Program-made: the position numbers and the translations under genes
The notes under the pieces: model-generated
What the model saw: the letters and a program-made list of their open reading frames with translations, nothing else
The model's database searches: none
Told to the model about the DNA's origin: nothing
Origin: Gloeocapsopsis crepidinum LEGE 06123
Lineage (GTDB): Bacteria; Cyanobacteriota; Cyanobacteriia; Cyanobacteriales; Chroococcidiopsidaceae
DNA: 64,000 nt
Direction: 5' to 3'
Assembly (NCBI RefSeq): GCF_015207655.1
Contig: NZ_JADEWN010000021.1
Span: 1 to 64,000, forward strand
Part shown: positions 35,783 through 44,496 of the stretch, in pieces
How the letters are laid out: every line of letters starts with the position of its first letter
How positions within the stretch are numbered: the first letter of the stretch is position 1

Positions 35783-37567
35783 CTAACGCGGTGGTTGATT
35801 GCGTTGTTCTTGGAATGAACTTAAGACATTACGCACTTGTTGCGCGGCAATATCGCGACCACCTAAACCAAAGGCGATCGCAACGGCGACAGCGACAGCA
35901 CCTAAAAGTAGTCCAAACGCTAAGTTAACAATTTCAGTGGCAATTCCGATTTGTTGTAATGCCAAAGCTGAAACAAACGCAATGATTGCAATGCGTGCTA
36001 CTTGACCTAGTAATTGTGCTTGACGATTGCTAGAGGAACTCACAATCAAACTGTAAGCCAGATTTGCTAAGAATAGCCCGATAGCAAATACAATCAAGCC
36101 AGCCAAAATTCGTCCGAAGATGACAATTAAACCGCTGACAAGAAGTGTCAGTGCTGGAATATTGAGGATATTGACTGCTGCTACAGTCGCAAACAGCATA
36201 ATCCCTACTAAGGTAATAATTCCGACAGCTTCTGATGGCGTGCGTGTTGTAATTGCAGCTGCAGCGTTTTCAGCAGTAGTGCGTTCAGGCTGTAATACAG
36301 TTTCTTGGTCACTACCAGGAGGCGGAATCACAAAGACTTCTTCGGTTCTTCTGACATCAGTAGGAGTACGACGTCTTTGCAAGCCAGACAACCCAATGAT
36401 GGAGAAGATGTTATCAAAGCCCAAGCTGGAGAGAATGTTGGTCACAAGGTCAGCAACAAAGCGCCCCAAGAAATAACCCAAAATGAGAATCAACGCAGCG
36501 GTGAAGATCGCGGGTAGCGCGTTGAGGATTTGCTGTAGCATAGCGATCGCCGGCACAGAAATCGCATTAATTCGCAGGGCATTCAATGCTGCAATTGCTA
36601 CGGGAATCAAAATCAGCACATAGACAATTGTGCCAATAATGCCTGAGAGCGATTGTGTTGATGTACTAGTTCGAGTTCTACCTAACCCGAACCGTTCGCC
36701 CATTTGATCGGCTCCAGTTGATGCCAGTAAATTGGTGACAATTCGGCGGACAACTGTAGCAAGTAACCAACCTGCTGCGGCAATTAAAACTGCTGCCAAG
36801 ATATTTGGTAAGATTAACAGAATCTCATTAACCAAGTTCTGCACTGGTAATAGTGCTTGCTGCAACCCTAATGTATCGAGAACTGGAATGAGAAACAGTA
36901 AAAAGATGAACCAGTAAAGCGCATTACCAATCGTTTCGCTCAGTGACATTTGGTTTGGTTCGCGGGTTTCGTCGGGCGCACGCTGGTCTAAACGTTCATC
37001 TAGTCGTACTGCTTGTAGTCCTCGAACTGTAATCAGCTTTACCAGCGTTGCAATCAGCCATGCAACACCAAACAGTAGCAATGCTCCTATTAACCGAGGA
37101 ATAAAGCCAAGAACGAGATTGAGGAAGTTATTGAGTGGCTGCGATACTGCTTGCAGATTTAATGCTTGTAAAACTGCGATCGCAGTGAATAGGATAATAA
37201 TCCAGAAGACGATGTTGGCAATTAAATTTTCGACTCGCGGTAGATCTCCAGAGTCACCACGCCCAACAAGACCTCCAGCAATTCGGTTATCTAGATTTGT
37301 GCGGCTGAGGAGTCCTTTTGTAATTGATTTTGCGATCGCCGCAATAATCCAGCCGACTATCAAAACTAACAGTGCTGCTAGTAAGCTAGGAAGAAACGCC
37401 CATAAGCCTGCTAGTAAACCTGCTGAGTAGTCCACCGTCGTTTGTAAGGCTTGCCCTGTTTGCTGTAGTGGTTGACTTCCTGGGGCTTGTTGAAATTGCG
37501 CCAGTAGTTGATAGTCTAGAATTGGCACTTTCATCATCGTTGCTATGCCTTGCCAAGTTCCATTCAT
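35783..37567 (-). CDS. MscS-type conserved TM-helix protein without a visible MscS beta domain
   Basis: This 594-residue membrane protein holds repeated segments of the mechanosensitive-channel 'conserved TM helix' type. Examples are LPSLLAALLVLIVGWIIAAI (about 59-78), IPRLIGALLLFGVAWLIATL, LPNILAAVLIAAAGWLLATV and LPAIFTAALILILGYFLGRF. Each is followed by a basic turn such as R-R-I-V-T-N-L-L. About 11 to 13 spans are expected. A cytosolic insertion (about 395-430) is Pro/Thr-rich. I do not see the MscS pore/beta domain, so channel function is uncertain. The first six residues have a second Met nearby, but the ATG at 37567 is natural. Confidence 0.8.
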   Translation of the reverse strand: MNGTWQGIATMMKVPILDYQLLAQFQQAPGSQPLQQTGQALQTTVDYSAGLLAGLWAFLPSLLAALLVLIVGWIIAAIAKSITKGLLSRTNLDNRIAGGLVGRGDSGDLPRVENLIANIVFWIIILFTAIAVLQALNLQAVSQPLNNFLNLVLGFIPRLIGALLLFGVAWLIATLVKLITVRGLQAVRLDERLDQRAPDETREPNQMSLSETIGNALYWFIFLLFLIPVLDTLGLQQALLPVQNLVNEILLILPNILAAVLIAAAGWLLATVVRRIVTNLLASTGADQMGERFGLGRTRTSTSTQSLSGIIGTIVYVLILIPVAIAALNALRINAISVPAIAMLQQILNALPAIFTAALILILGYFLGRFVADLVTNILSSLGFDNIFSIIGLSGLQRRRTPTDVRRTEEVFVIPPPGSDQETVLQPERTTAENAAAAITTRTPSEAVGIITLVGIMLFATVAAVNILNIPALTLLVSGLIVIFGRILAGLIVFAIGLFLANLAYSLIVSSSSNRQAQLLGQVARIAIIAFVSALALQQIGIATEIVNLAFGLLLGAVAVAVAIAFGLGGRDIAAQQVRNVLSSFQEQRNQPPR

Positions 37568-37817
37568 GGTTTTTTAGAGTAAACGTCAGGTGTGAGGAGA
37601 GACACGAGTATTTTTAGCAGATTCGGTTATTCCTGTGAATAATCCTACAGTTGAGTTGGTTTATTTGCGTGTGTTGGTAAGTAAATTACCCAATAAAATA
37701 GAATATTACGTCAATATTCAGATTGATCGCGAATCTTCTGTTTGGCATCTACCTCTATGGGTAAGTATCTCTATAAATTTATTGTTTTCGCTTGATCTTC
37801 CCTTGAGTTGGGCTACA
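37568..37817. other. Upstream region of the TM-helix protein; no supported gene
   Basis: A GTG-started frame of 66 codons at 37635-37835 has no family resemblance and runs into the repeat element, so I leave it out. The stretch otherwise shows only AT-rich sequence and presumably the promoter of the minus-strand gene. With the following repeat it makes a 401-base gap. Confidence 0.4.
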
Positions 37818-37965
37818 GGGAGTTATGAGTGTTGAGTTATGAGTTGAGAAAAATCTAATGCCTCCGGCACCTTTGTTCGCTTTCCAAAACTCTTTAGGAT
37901 TCAAAACGTGCTAAGGCACCGCTACGCTAACAAAATTCAAAACTCTTAAAGAACTCAAATCCTTT
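37818..37965. repeat. Modular AT-rich repeat with the TGCCTCCGGCACC and GTGCTAAGGCACC cores
   Basis: Units in order: GAGTTATGAGTGTTGAG, ATGCCTCCGGCACCTTTG, TTCGCTTTCCAAAAC, then GTGCTAAGGCACCGCTACG and ATTCAAAACTC. The 30.05 kb element carries the same modules on the other strand, but without the CTCTTTAGGATTCAAAAC insert seen here. It sits upstream of the SRPBCC gene. Confidence 0.75.
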
Positions 37966-37968
37966 GAT

Positions 37969-38457
37969 ATGTCCCATAGTCAAGTTTTAGAGCAATCAAT
38001 TGATATGTCCCATAGTCAAGTTTTAGAGCAATCAATTGATATCGATGCGATTCCTACTGTAGTAGATCGTTGTATCACAGATCGAACGCTGATGCATCGC
38101 TGGTTAAATCCTCTATTGCGTTGCGAACCAGTGGGTGATTGGAGTACAAATGTGGGAAGCCGCAGTCGCTTTGTGATTCAAATTCCGCTACTCAAACCGA
38201 CGCTTGATAATGTTGTGATTGAGCGATCGCCTGGGTTAGTGGTGTGGCAATTTCAAGGTTTCTTTCACGGATGCGATCGCTGGGAATGTCAACCAAGGCA
38301 TCAAGGGACGCATCTCGTCAATCACTTTGAGTTTGAAATTCCAAATACTGTTGTTCGCTGGGGCTTTAACACGTTTGCTTTTGCTTTAACACAAAAAGAC
38401 ATGCAAGCTCAGTTACTTCGCTTGAAGCGCTTGGCAGAGCAAATTGAGATGAAGTAG
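37969..38457 (+). CDS. SRPBCC-fold (cyclase/dehydrase-like) protein with duplicated start
   Basis: This 162-residue protein reads as a START/SRPBCC small-ligand fold, with WLNPLLRCEPVGDWS, LKPTLDNVVIERSPGLVVWQ, HLVNHFEFEIPNT and a C-terminal helix (KDMQAQLLRLKRLAEQI). Its first 12 residues, MSHSQVLEQSID, occur twice in a row through a perfect 36-bp tandem duplication (37969-38004 and 38005-38040). Either ATG could start translation, and the protein without the extra copy would be 150 residues. No ligand is known. It stands alone between two repeat elements. Confidence 0.75.
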   Translation: MSHSQVLEQSIDMSHSQVLEQSIDIDAIPTVVDRCITDRTLMHRWLNPLLRCEPVGDWSTNVGSRSRFVIQIPLLKPTLDNVVIERSPGLVVWQFQGFFHGCDRWECQPRHQGTHLVNHFEFEIPNTVVRWGFNTFAFALTQKDMQAQLLRLKRLAEQIEMK

Positions 38458-38459
38458 CA

Positions 38460-38542
38460 TAGTAGGGTTCAGGGAGACTCAGAGTTATGAGTCGTGAAGT
38501 GTTAAGTTATAAAACTTTTTTAAATTCAAAACTCAAAATTCG
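38460..38542. repeat. Modular AT-rich intergenic repeat between convergent genes
   Basis: GGGTTCAGGGAGACTC is followed by GAGTTATGAGTCGTGAAGTG and AAATTCAAAACTCAAAATTC. It is a short copy of the same family, lying between the SRPBCC and SirB1 stop codons. Confidence 0.7.
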
Positions 38543-39367
38543 TTAAAAACTACTACCGAGTTGATTCAAGAGGCGGCGAATGACAGTGGCATCTGAGGCA
38601 TAAGGAACTTTTTCTAGATAGGCTTGTAAGTCACTAACTGCTGCACTCCAGTAACCCAGTTGATAGCGAATTAAACCGCGATCGCGTAGTTCTGTTGGTA
38701 GCTCAGGAAACAATAGTAATATTCTCTCTACTGCTGCGAGTGCTTTTGTTAATTGCTCTTTTTGAAGATGAGCAAACTTCAGATTTGTCAACATACGTGC
38801 TAAAAACTGTCGCCGGCTGACAGCTTCTAAAAAGGAACTTTGCAGCGTCATCGGTTGACCATACATTTGACTGAGTTTTTCTTGACAATCTTCAGGAAAC
38901 AAGATTTCGCCACAATTGAACGGATCGACAAAGATTTCCATTTGTTGAACATTAGGACGAATCAGGAAATGTCCTGGCATTCCAATACCCAACATAGGAA
39001 AATCAATGCGTTTAGTCACTTCTAAGTAAATTAAAGAAAGTGTAATTGGAATTCCTGTCCGTCGTTCAATAACATCGTTGAAGAAACTGTTGCGGGGGTC
39101 GTAGTAGTTACTTGTATTACCAGTAAATCCCAAATCATCATACAAGTAATGATTGACAGTCTGAACAATCCGCAGCGGATACCTTTCGCTAGGCAGCTGT
39201 TCTCGTACTTCTGCTGCCATAGTGTCGAGTGCATTCAGGTATTCTTCAATATCAAGGTGCGGGTATTCTTCTTGGGCGATATAGAGTGCGGCTTTTGCCA
39301 AGTCAATTTGCTCATCTGGTTGATGAGTTTCTTGATAAAAATACTGACGGGCAGGAGGGAAATCCAT
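38543..39367 (-). CDS. SirB1-family protein (transglutaminase-like plus TPR)
   Basis: This 274-residue protein has the SirB1 layout. A helical N-terminal region leads to NHYLYDDLGFTGNTSNYYDP and SFFNDVIERRTGIPITLSL (about 110-128). The core continues VGxPGHFLIR-like GIGMPGHFLIR (about 141-151) and IFVDPFNCGEIL. These are transglutaminase-like core blocks in which the catalytic cysteine is replaced in most members. Two or three TPR-like helical pairs close the protein (about 205-270). Biochemical role not established. It is divergent from the sensor kinase gene. Confidence 0.85.
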   Translation of the reverse strand: MDFPPARQYFYQETHQPDEQIDLAKAALYIAQEEYPHLDIEEYLNALDTMAAEVREQLPSERYPLRIVQTVNHYLYDDLGFTGNTSNYYDPRNSFFNDVIERRTGIPITLSLIYLEVTKRIDFPMLGIGMPGHFLIRPNVQQMEIFVDPFNCGEILFPEDCQEKLSQMYGQPMTLQSSFLEAVSRRQFLARMLTNLKFAHLQKEQLTKALAAVERILLLFPELPTELRDRGLIRYQLGYWSAAVSDLQAYLEKVPYASDATVIRRLLNQLGSSF

Positions 39368-39609
39368 AAGGATTTTATTGGCTACTTGTTCAGGGAACGC
39401 CGCTCGCTAATTGTTAACTAGTAACAAGCAGTACATAACTTTTGAGTAGTATACTGAAAAATCAAGCTTGTTTTAATCTTCCATTAAATTTTAGCGGTAA
39501 TGTAAATCTTACAATTGATTCTAAGCTAGAAACACACTTTAGTTGAAGGTAGAAAGTTTATGCACAAGTTCAGTTAATTAGGTCGCAACTCAAAGCTGAA
39601 TCAAATGTG

Positions 39610-41079
39610 ATGCAACTCAAACAAGCTCGCAAATGGCATAGATTTTTACTCAGTGCTAGAACGCGGATTTTAGCTTGGTATATTGTTTTGATGGCTACCT
39701 CTTCTGTGGTGTCCATTTTTGCAATTCGCCAAGAGTTGTTTACGCGGGTTCAAGAACGAGTTGAGCGCTCGCTGTTGCAAGAAGTGCAGGAGTTTCGTCA
39801 ATTAGTTAAGAGTGTTAATCCAGAGACTAACAAGCCTTTTGAAAGTCATGAGGTGACTGATCTTTTTGATTTATTTGTGGCGCGTAATATTCCTGACGAC
39901 GATGAGTTTTTGTTAACACTGTTCAATGGTCGTTTGTACAAACATAGTCCGAGAGCGTTACCTGAACCGCTAAAACCTGACTCGCCGTTAATTCAACATT
40001 GGGGTCAGCTGACTCAACCAGAGCGAGGACAAATAGACACAACGTTGGGAGAATTGTTGTATTTAGCAGAACCCGTCAGAATTACCTATCAAGCAGAACC
40101 CCTTGAAAGTACAGCGGATGTTCAGGGAGTTTTTGTTGTTGCTCACATAACAGCAGGAGAGCGCGAAGAGGTTGATGAAGCGATCGCAGTTGTTGTTGAG
40201 GTGACAATTATTGTTTTAACAGCAGCCTCGATCCTCGCTTGGGCGATCGCAGGAAGAGTCTTAGCTCCTTTACGTTTATTAACAAAAACAGCTCTTTCTA
40301 TTACCAATGACTCTGATTTAACGCAGCGTATCCCAGTGCAAGGAAGCGATGAAATAGCAGAACTAACGATCACTTTTAATGAAATGATGGATCGGCTAGA
40401 GGATGCTTTTATGAGTCAACGCAATTTTATCAATGATGCAAGCCACGAGTTGCGCACGCCAATCACAATTATTCGCGGTCATCTAGAACTTCTTGGCGAC
40501 GATCCCCAGGAACGGCAAGAAACAATGGAAGTGATCGTTGATGAACTTGATCGGATGAATCGTTTTGTGGATGATTTATTAATTCTGGCTAAGGCTGAGC
40601 AACCTAAGTTTTTATGTTTAGAAACAGTAGATGTTAGGTCATTTACTGAAGAAGTGTACGCCAAAGCGAGAACACTTGCCGCACGTAACTGGCGATTGGA
40701 TAGTAAAGGTTGTGGCTCAATTATTGCTGACCGCCAACGACTCACGCAAGCAATTGTCAATTTGGCTCAGAATGCAACACAACATACTCACACCAAAGAT
40801 GTTATTGCACTGGGTTCCATTGTGAGAAATGGTAAAGCCCGTTTTTGGGTCAGTGATACAGGTCAAGGAATTGCCTACAGCGATCAAAAGCGCGTCTTTA
40901 AACGCTTTGCTCGTGGAGTTAACGGTCGTCGTTCAGAAGGAGCCGGCTTAGGTTTAGCAATCGTTCAAGCGATCGTGACTGCTCATCATGGTCACATAGA
41001 ACTTTCTAGCCAACCTGGTATTGGCTCAACTTTTACGTTAGTTATCCCTGTCGATCCTCCTACGCCTGAATCAAATTAG
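39610..41079 (+). CDS. Two-component sensor kinase: TM-sensor-TM-HAMP-HisKA-HATPase
   Basis: From the ATG at 39610 the kinase has 489 residues. One membrane helix (about 20-40) and a second (about 192-214) enclose an extracytoplasmic sensor domain without a recognised fold. HAMP follows (215-268). HisKA has H279 in NDASHELRTPITIIRG. The HATPase carries VNLAQNATQHT (N box), VSDTGQGI (G1) and GAGLGLAIVQ (G2). The family works with OmpR-type regulators, and one lies 25 bases downstream. The signal sensed is unknown. A GTG one codon upstream is an alternative start. Confidence 0.93.
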   Translation: MQLKQARKWHRFLLSARTRILAWYIVLMATSSVVSIFAIRQELFTRVQERVERSLLQEVQEFRQLVKSVNPETNKPFESHEVTDLFDLFVARNIPDDDEFLLTLFNGRLYKHSPRALPEPLKPDSPLIQHWGQLTQPERGQIDTTLGELLYLAEPVRITYQAEPLESTADVQGVFVVAHITAGEREEVDEAIAVVVEVTIIVLTAASILAWAIAGRVLAPLRLLTKTALSITNDSDLTQRIPVQGSDEIAELTITFNEMMDRLEDAFMSQRNFINDASHELRTPITIIRGHLELLGDDPQERQETMEVIVDELDRMNRFVDDLLILAKAEQPKFLCLETVDVRSFTEEVYAKARTLAARNWRLDSKGCGSIIADRQRLTQAIVNLAQNATQHTHTKDVIALGSIVRNGKARFWVSDTGQGIAYSDQKRVFKRFARGVNGRRSEGAGLGLAIVQAIVTAHHGHIELSSQPGIGSTFTLVIPVDPPTPESN

Positions 41080-41104
41080 CACGTTGAGTATTTACATACT
41101 GCTT

Positions 41105-41773
41105 ATGAGCCATATTCTCATTGCCGAAGATGAACCGCGAATTGCTTCTTTTCTAGAGAAAGGACTCAAAGCAGCTGGTTTTACCACTGCAGTAGCAAAA
41201 GATGGCAATGAAACTGTTCTCATGGTACAGAGCGATCGCTTCGATCTGCTGCTGTTGGATATTGGACTTCCTGGTAAAGATGGTTGGCAAGTTTTAGAGG
41301 AACTACGCGGTTTAGGCGAATATTTGCCCATTATTATTCTCAGCGCTCGTGATGATATTAACGATAAAGTTGCTGGACTCGAAGGCGGTGCCGATGACTA
41401 TGTTACTAAACCTTTTCGCTTTGAAGAGTTAGTAGCGCGGGTGCGATTGCGACTGCGGGATAAGCACGTACCAAAAACTAACGAAGAGATTGTATTGAGG
41501 GTGGGGAACATTACTCTCGACTTACGTACGCGCAAAGCTACGGTAGGCGATCGCTTAGTAGACTTACCAGCTAGAGAATTTACCCTAGCTGAGACTTTTC
41601 TACGTCATCCTGGACAAATTTTGAGTCGCGAACAATTACTCAATCGCGTTTGGGGTTACGATTACGACCCTGGCTCAAATATTGTTGATGTTTATGTAGG
41701 CTACTTACGTAAGAAGTTAGGTGATAAATTCATTGAAACAGTTCGAGGCATGGGTTATCGCTTACGTGGATAA
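41105..41773 (+). CDS. OmpR/PhoB-family response regulator
   Basis: From the ATG at 41105 (MSHILIAEDEPRIASFLEKG) the protein has 222 residues. The receiver has acidic E8-D9-E10, phosphoacceptor D52 in LLLLDIGLPGKDG, the SAR motif at LSARDD and K-P-F at TKPFRFEEL. The winged-helix DNA-binding domain (about 125-221) ends SNIVDVYVGYLRKKLGDKF and RGMGYRLRG. It is the partner of the upstream kinase. The longer TTG-started frame at 41084 lacks a receiver-type start. The glycan cluster begins 228 bases downstream; it could be a target, but this is a guess from position only. Confidence 0.93.
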   Translation: MSHILIAEDEPRIASFLEKGLKAAGFTTAVAKDGNETVLMVQSDRFDLLLLDIGLPGKDGWQVLEELRGLGEYLPIIILSARDDINDKVAGLEGGADDYVTKPFRFEELVARVRLRLRDKHVPKTNEEIVLRVGNITLDLRTRKATVGDRLVDLPAREFTLAETFLRHPGQILSREQLLNRVWGYDYDPGSNIVDVYVGYLRKKLGDKFIETVRGMGYRLRG

Positions 41774-42001
41774 TACTTAATTTATTGAACGAGAGATAGT
41801 TCTGTCAGTGTATCAATAGGCAGTCAAAATGCCTCGATAAATCTTTAATTTAGGGTTAAATAAAATTTTTCTCATAATTTATTCATTCTTCTTTCATCAA
41901 GAATTGTTAAGCTCTTACACAAGATGTAGAATTACACTTTGATCTCCCGTAATTCTGCTGATTTTCTACCACTGAGAGCTTAAAGCAGAGGTTACTCGAC
42001 C

Positions 42002-43252
42002 ATGAGACTGATGGTTTATTCTCACGATACATTCGGTCTCGGCAATATTCGGAGAATGTTATCTATCTGCGAATACTTATTAGAGTCTATTCCTGATGTA
42101 TCAATTTTACTTGTCTCTGGCTCACCTATGCTACATAGTTTTAGGATACCAGCAGGGTTAGACTATATTAAATTACCTTGTATCAATCGCGGCTATTCAG
42201 GCAATTTATCAACGAAGTATCTAGGTACACAAGTAGATGAAACTGTCAAGTTAAGAACAGATATTATTTTAGCTGCAACTGCGAATTTTAAACCAAACTT
42301 ATTTTTAGTAGACAAAAAACCATATGGATTAGATCGCGAGTTAAAACCAACAATTGATTACATCAAGCGCTTTTTACCTCACACAAAACTTGTTCTACTT
42401 TTGCGAGATATTCTAGATTGTCCTGAAGTTACTATAGAAGAGTGGCAAAAGCAGGAATATTACACAGCAATTCAATGGTTTTACGACAAAGTCTTAGTAG
42501 TAGGAACCCCAGAAGTTTTTGATTTTTGCCAAGAATATAAATGTCCTCCTACTGTTGCGTCTAAAATTCAACAGTGTGGCTATATTCGCAAAAAATTTAA
42601 GGAAAATCCCAACGACATATTACATAAATTAGCACTTGAACCACAAGAAAAACTAGTACTTGTTACTCCTGGTGGTGGTGAAGATGGCTATCAATTAGTT
42701 AATACTTATTTATCAGGACTAGCTTTACTACCCGCAACACATCATATCAAAAGTGTAGTTATTGCTGGACCAGAAATGCCGCAATTTCATAAACAGGCAT
42801 TATATCAAATAGCAGAACAGTATTCTCATGTACAAATATGTGAGTTTACAGAGCAACTGAGTGTATACATGAAAAGAGCAAATGTAGTGATTTGTATGGG
42901 AGGGTATAACACCCTTTGTGAAGTCATTTCACTTAACAAAAAAGCAATTGTTGTACCGCGTATTTATCCTGTTGCTGAACAATACATTCGTGCTGAACGT
43001 ATGGCTAACCTGGGGTTAGTGAAAATGATTCATCCGCATAGCTTAACTTCTGAAAATTTAATGCGATCTGTTTTTAGAGAACTTGACAATACTCAAGAAT
43101 GTCAACCTCCATCTATAGATTTAAATGCTCTACCTCGTATTAGTCAATGTATTGAGATGTTGCTGTATAACCAAGTAGTCGATAGTAAGCAGTATTTAAC
43201 TAAGGAGACACAATGGCTAACAACAACAATCCTAAAATCGGTTATCTACTAA
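42002..43252 (+). CDS. MurG-like glycosyltransferase (COG4671 type), first of two
   Basis: This 416-residue protein has a GT-B fold. The N-terminal glycine loop is SHDTFGLGNIRRMLSI (about 7-22), then VDKKPYGLDREL. The C-terminal donor-binding half carries VLVTPGGGEDGYQL (about 218-231), AGPEMPQ and CMGGYNTLCEVISLNKKAI (about 297-315), where the GGYNT and following E match the MurG/GT28 nucleotide-sugar site. Acceptor and donor are unknown. Its last 40 bases overlap the next gene, whose AAGGAG ribosome site lies inside this frame. The 44493 gene is a diverged paralogue. Sequence here is AT-richer than the flanking housekeeping genes. Confidence 0.8.
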   Translation: MRLMVYSHDTFGLGNIRRMLSICEYLLESIPDVSILLVSGSPMLHSFRIPAGLDYIKLPCINRGYSGNLSTKYLGTQVDETVKLRTDIILAATANFKPNLFLVDKKPYGLDRELKPTIDYIKRFLPHTKLVLLLRDILDCPEVTIEEWQKQEYYTAIQWFYDKVLVVGTPEVFDFCQEYKCPPTVASKIQQCGYIRKKFKENPNDILHKLALEPQEKLVLVTPGGGEDGYQLVNTYLSGLALLPATHHIKSVVIAGPEMPQFHKQALYQIAEQYSHVQICEFTEQLSVYMKRANVVICMGGYNTLCEVISLNKKAIVVPRIYPVAEQYIRAERMANLGLVKMIHPHSLTSENLMRSVFRELDNTQECQPPSIDLNALPRISQCIEMLLYNQVVDSKQYLTKETQWLTTTILKSVIY

Positions 43253-44496
43253 AAACATTTCCTAAATTATCAGAAACATTCATTTTAAATGAAATCCTAG
43301 AATTAGAACGTCAAGGAATAAATCTACATATTTTCTCCTTAAGAAAACCTCAAGATGAAAAACATCATGCTGCACTTCAAACACTTAAAGCAGATGTAAC
43401 TTACATTCCATCTTTATTTCCTCGATCTTCGCAAGATATAGTGCATCTGCAAGAAGCTAATGTATTGCTAATGCAACAAAACGTACAAAACTACTTTCAA
43501 TTACTACATTTAGACCACTCAACCACAGAAATAGAGAGCTTAAATATCTTTTTACAAGCGGGGTATTTAGTAAAAGCAATTCGTGAAACAGGAATATGTC
43601 ATCTTCACGCACACTTTATCAATATTCCTACTGCGGTTGCTGAAGTAGCTGCTCACTTATGTGGCATTCCCTATAGTATCACTGCTCATGCAAAAGATAT
43701 CTATTTATCTAAGCCTGAAGTTTTAAATCGGAGAATTAGTCAGGCAAAATTTGTTTTGACTTGTACAAAGTACAACCAACAGTTTTTGCAAAAGCTCTCT
43801 ACTAGTAATACTCCTATTTATCTTAGTTATCATGGTTTAGATTTAGCAAAATTTACTCCCAATATCAAGCAAGAAGTAGTTAAAACATTACCTACTATTT
43901 TAAGTGTTGGCAGATTTTGTGAGAAAAAAGGTTTTCCTCATCTTATTCAAGCCTGTAAACTTCTCAAGGAAAGAAACTATAAGTTCCAGTGCCTCATTGT
44001 GGGTTATGGTCCTCTGCAAACTGAAATTGAACAACTAATTGCTGAGTTGAAGCTAGAACACTGCATATTTCTAGTTGGCAAGATGACTCAAGATGAGTTA
44101 ATTGAGGTGTATCGTCAAGCTGATATTTTTGTTCTTCCTTGTCACATTACAGAAAATGGCGATCGCGACGGAATACCAAATGTGCTTTTAGAAGCAATGG
44201 CAATGAAAGTACCAGTAATTTCTACTAACATATCAGGAATAGTAGAATTAATAGAACATAAAAGAAATGGTATTCTTGTACCTCCAAAAGAGCCTTTTAC
44301 TCTTGCAAAAGAGCTAGAAAATCTTATTAACAATCCGCAATTTAGAAATGTATTAAGTCATCAAGGTAGAGTAGACGTTTCAAGTAACTTTTCTATTAAA
44401 AAAAATACTACAGATTTAAAAAACATCTTTATGTCTGTACTTGCTAAATACCGTTCACAACAACCTGTATTAGAAGCAGAGGTGTCTTTAGTATGA
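43213..44496 (+). CDS. GT4 glycosyltransferase (colanic-acid WcaL-like)
   Basis: This 427-residue GT-B enzyme has the opening GYLLKTFPKLSETFILNEI, shared by exopolysaccharide GT4 enzymes. It has ICHLHAHFINIPTAVAEVAA and SITAHAKDIY in the acceptor half. The donor half has LSVGRFCEKKGFPHLIQAC and the E-x7-E region (HITENGDRDGIPNVLLEAM, about 310-328). It probably adds a hexose to a growing glycan on the inner face of the membrane. It is translationally coupled to both neighbours: 40-base overlap upstream, 4-base ATGA overlap downstream. Confidence 0.88.
   Translation: MANNNNPKIGYLLKTFPKLSETFILNEILELERQGINLHIFSLRKPQDEKHHAALQTLKADVTYIPSLFPRSSQDIVHLQEANVLLMQQNVQNYFQLLHLDHSTTEIESLNIFLQAGYLVKAIRETGICHLHAHFINIPTAVAEVAAHLCGIPYSITAHAKDIYLSKPEVLNRRISQAKFVLTCTKYNQQFLQKLSTSNTPIYLSYHGLDLAKFTPNIKQEVVKTLPTILSVGRFCEKKGFPHLIQACKLLKERNYKFQCLIVGYGPLQTEIEQLIAELKLEHCIFLVGKMTQDELIEVYRQADIFVLPCHITENGDRDGIPNVLLEAMAMKVPVISTNISGIVELIEHKRNGILVPPKEPFTLAKELENLINNPQFRNVLSHQGRVDVSSNFSIKKNTTDLKNIFMSVLAKYRSQQPVLEAEVSLV

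Noticed and set aside
36120-36476. 118-codon plus-strand frame within the TM-helix protein gene
   Set aside because: Shadow of the real minus-strand gene; composition reflects reversed hydrophobic codons.
37635-37835. 66-codon GTG-started frame
   Set aside because: No family resemblance and it runs into the repeat element at 37818.
39421-39434. Second GTA-N8-TAC match between the SirB1 and kinase genes
   Set aside because: The nearest TAN3T is only about 15 bases away rather than 20-24, there is no known link to nitrogen control, and such matches are expected by chance several times in 64 kb.
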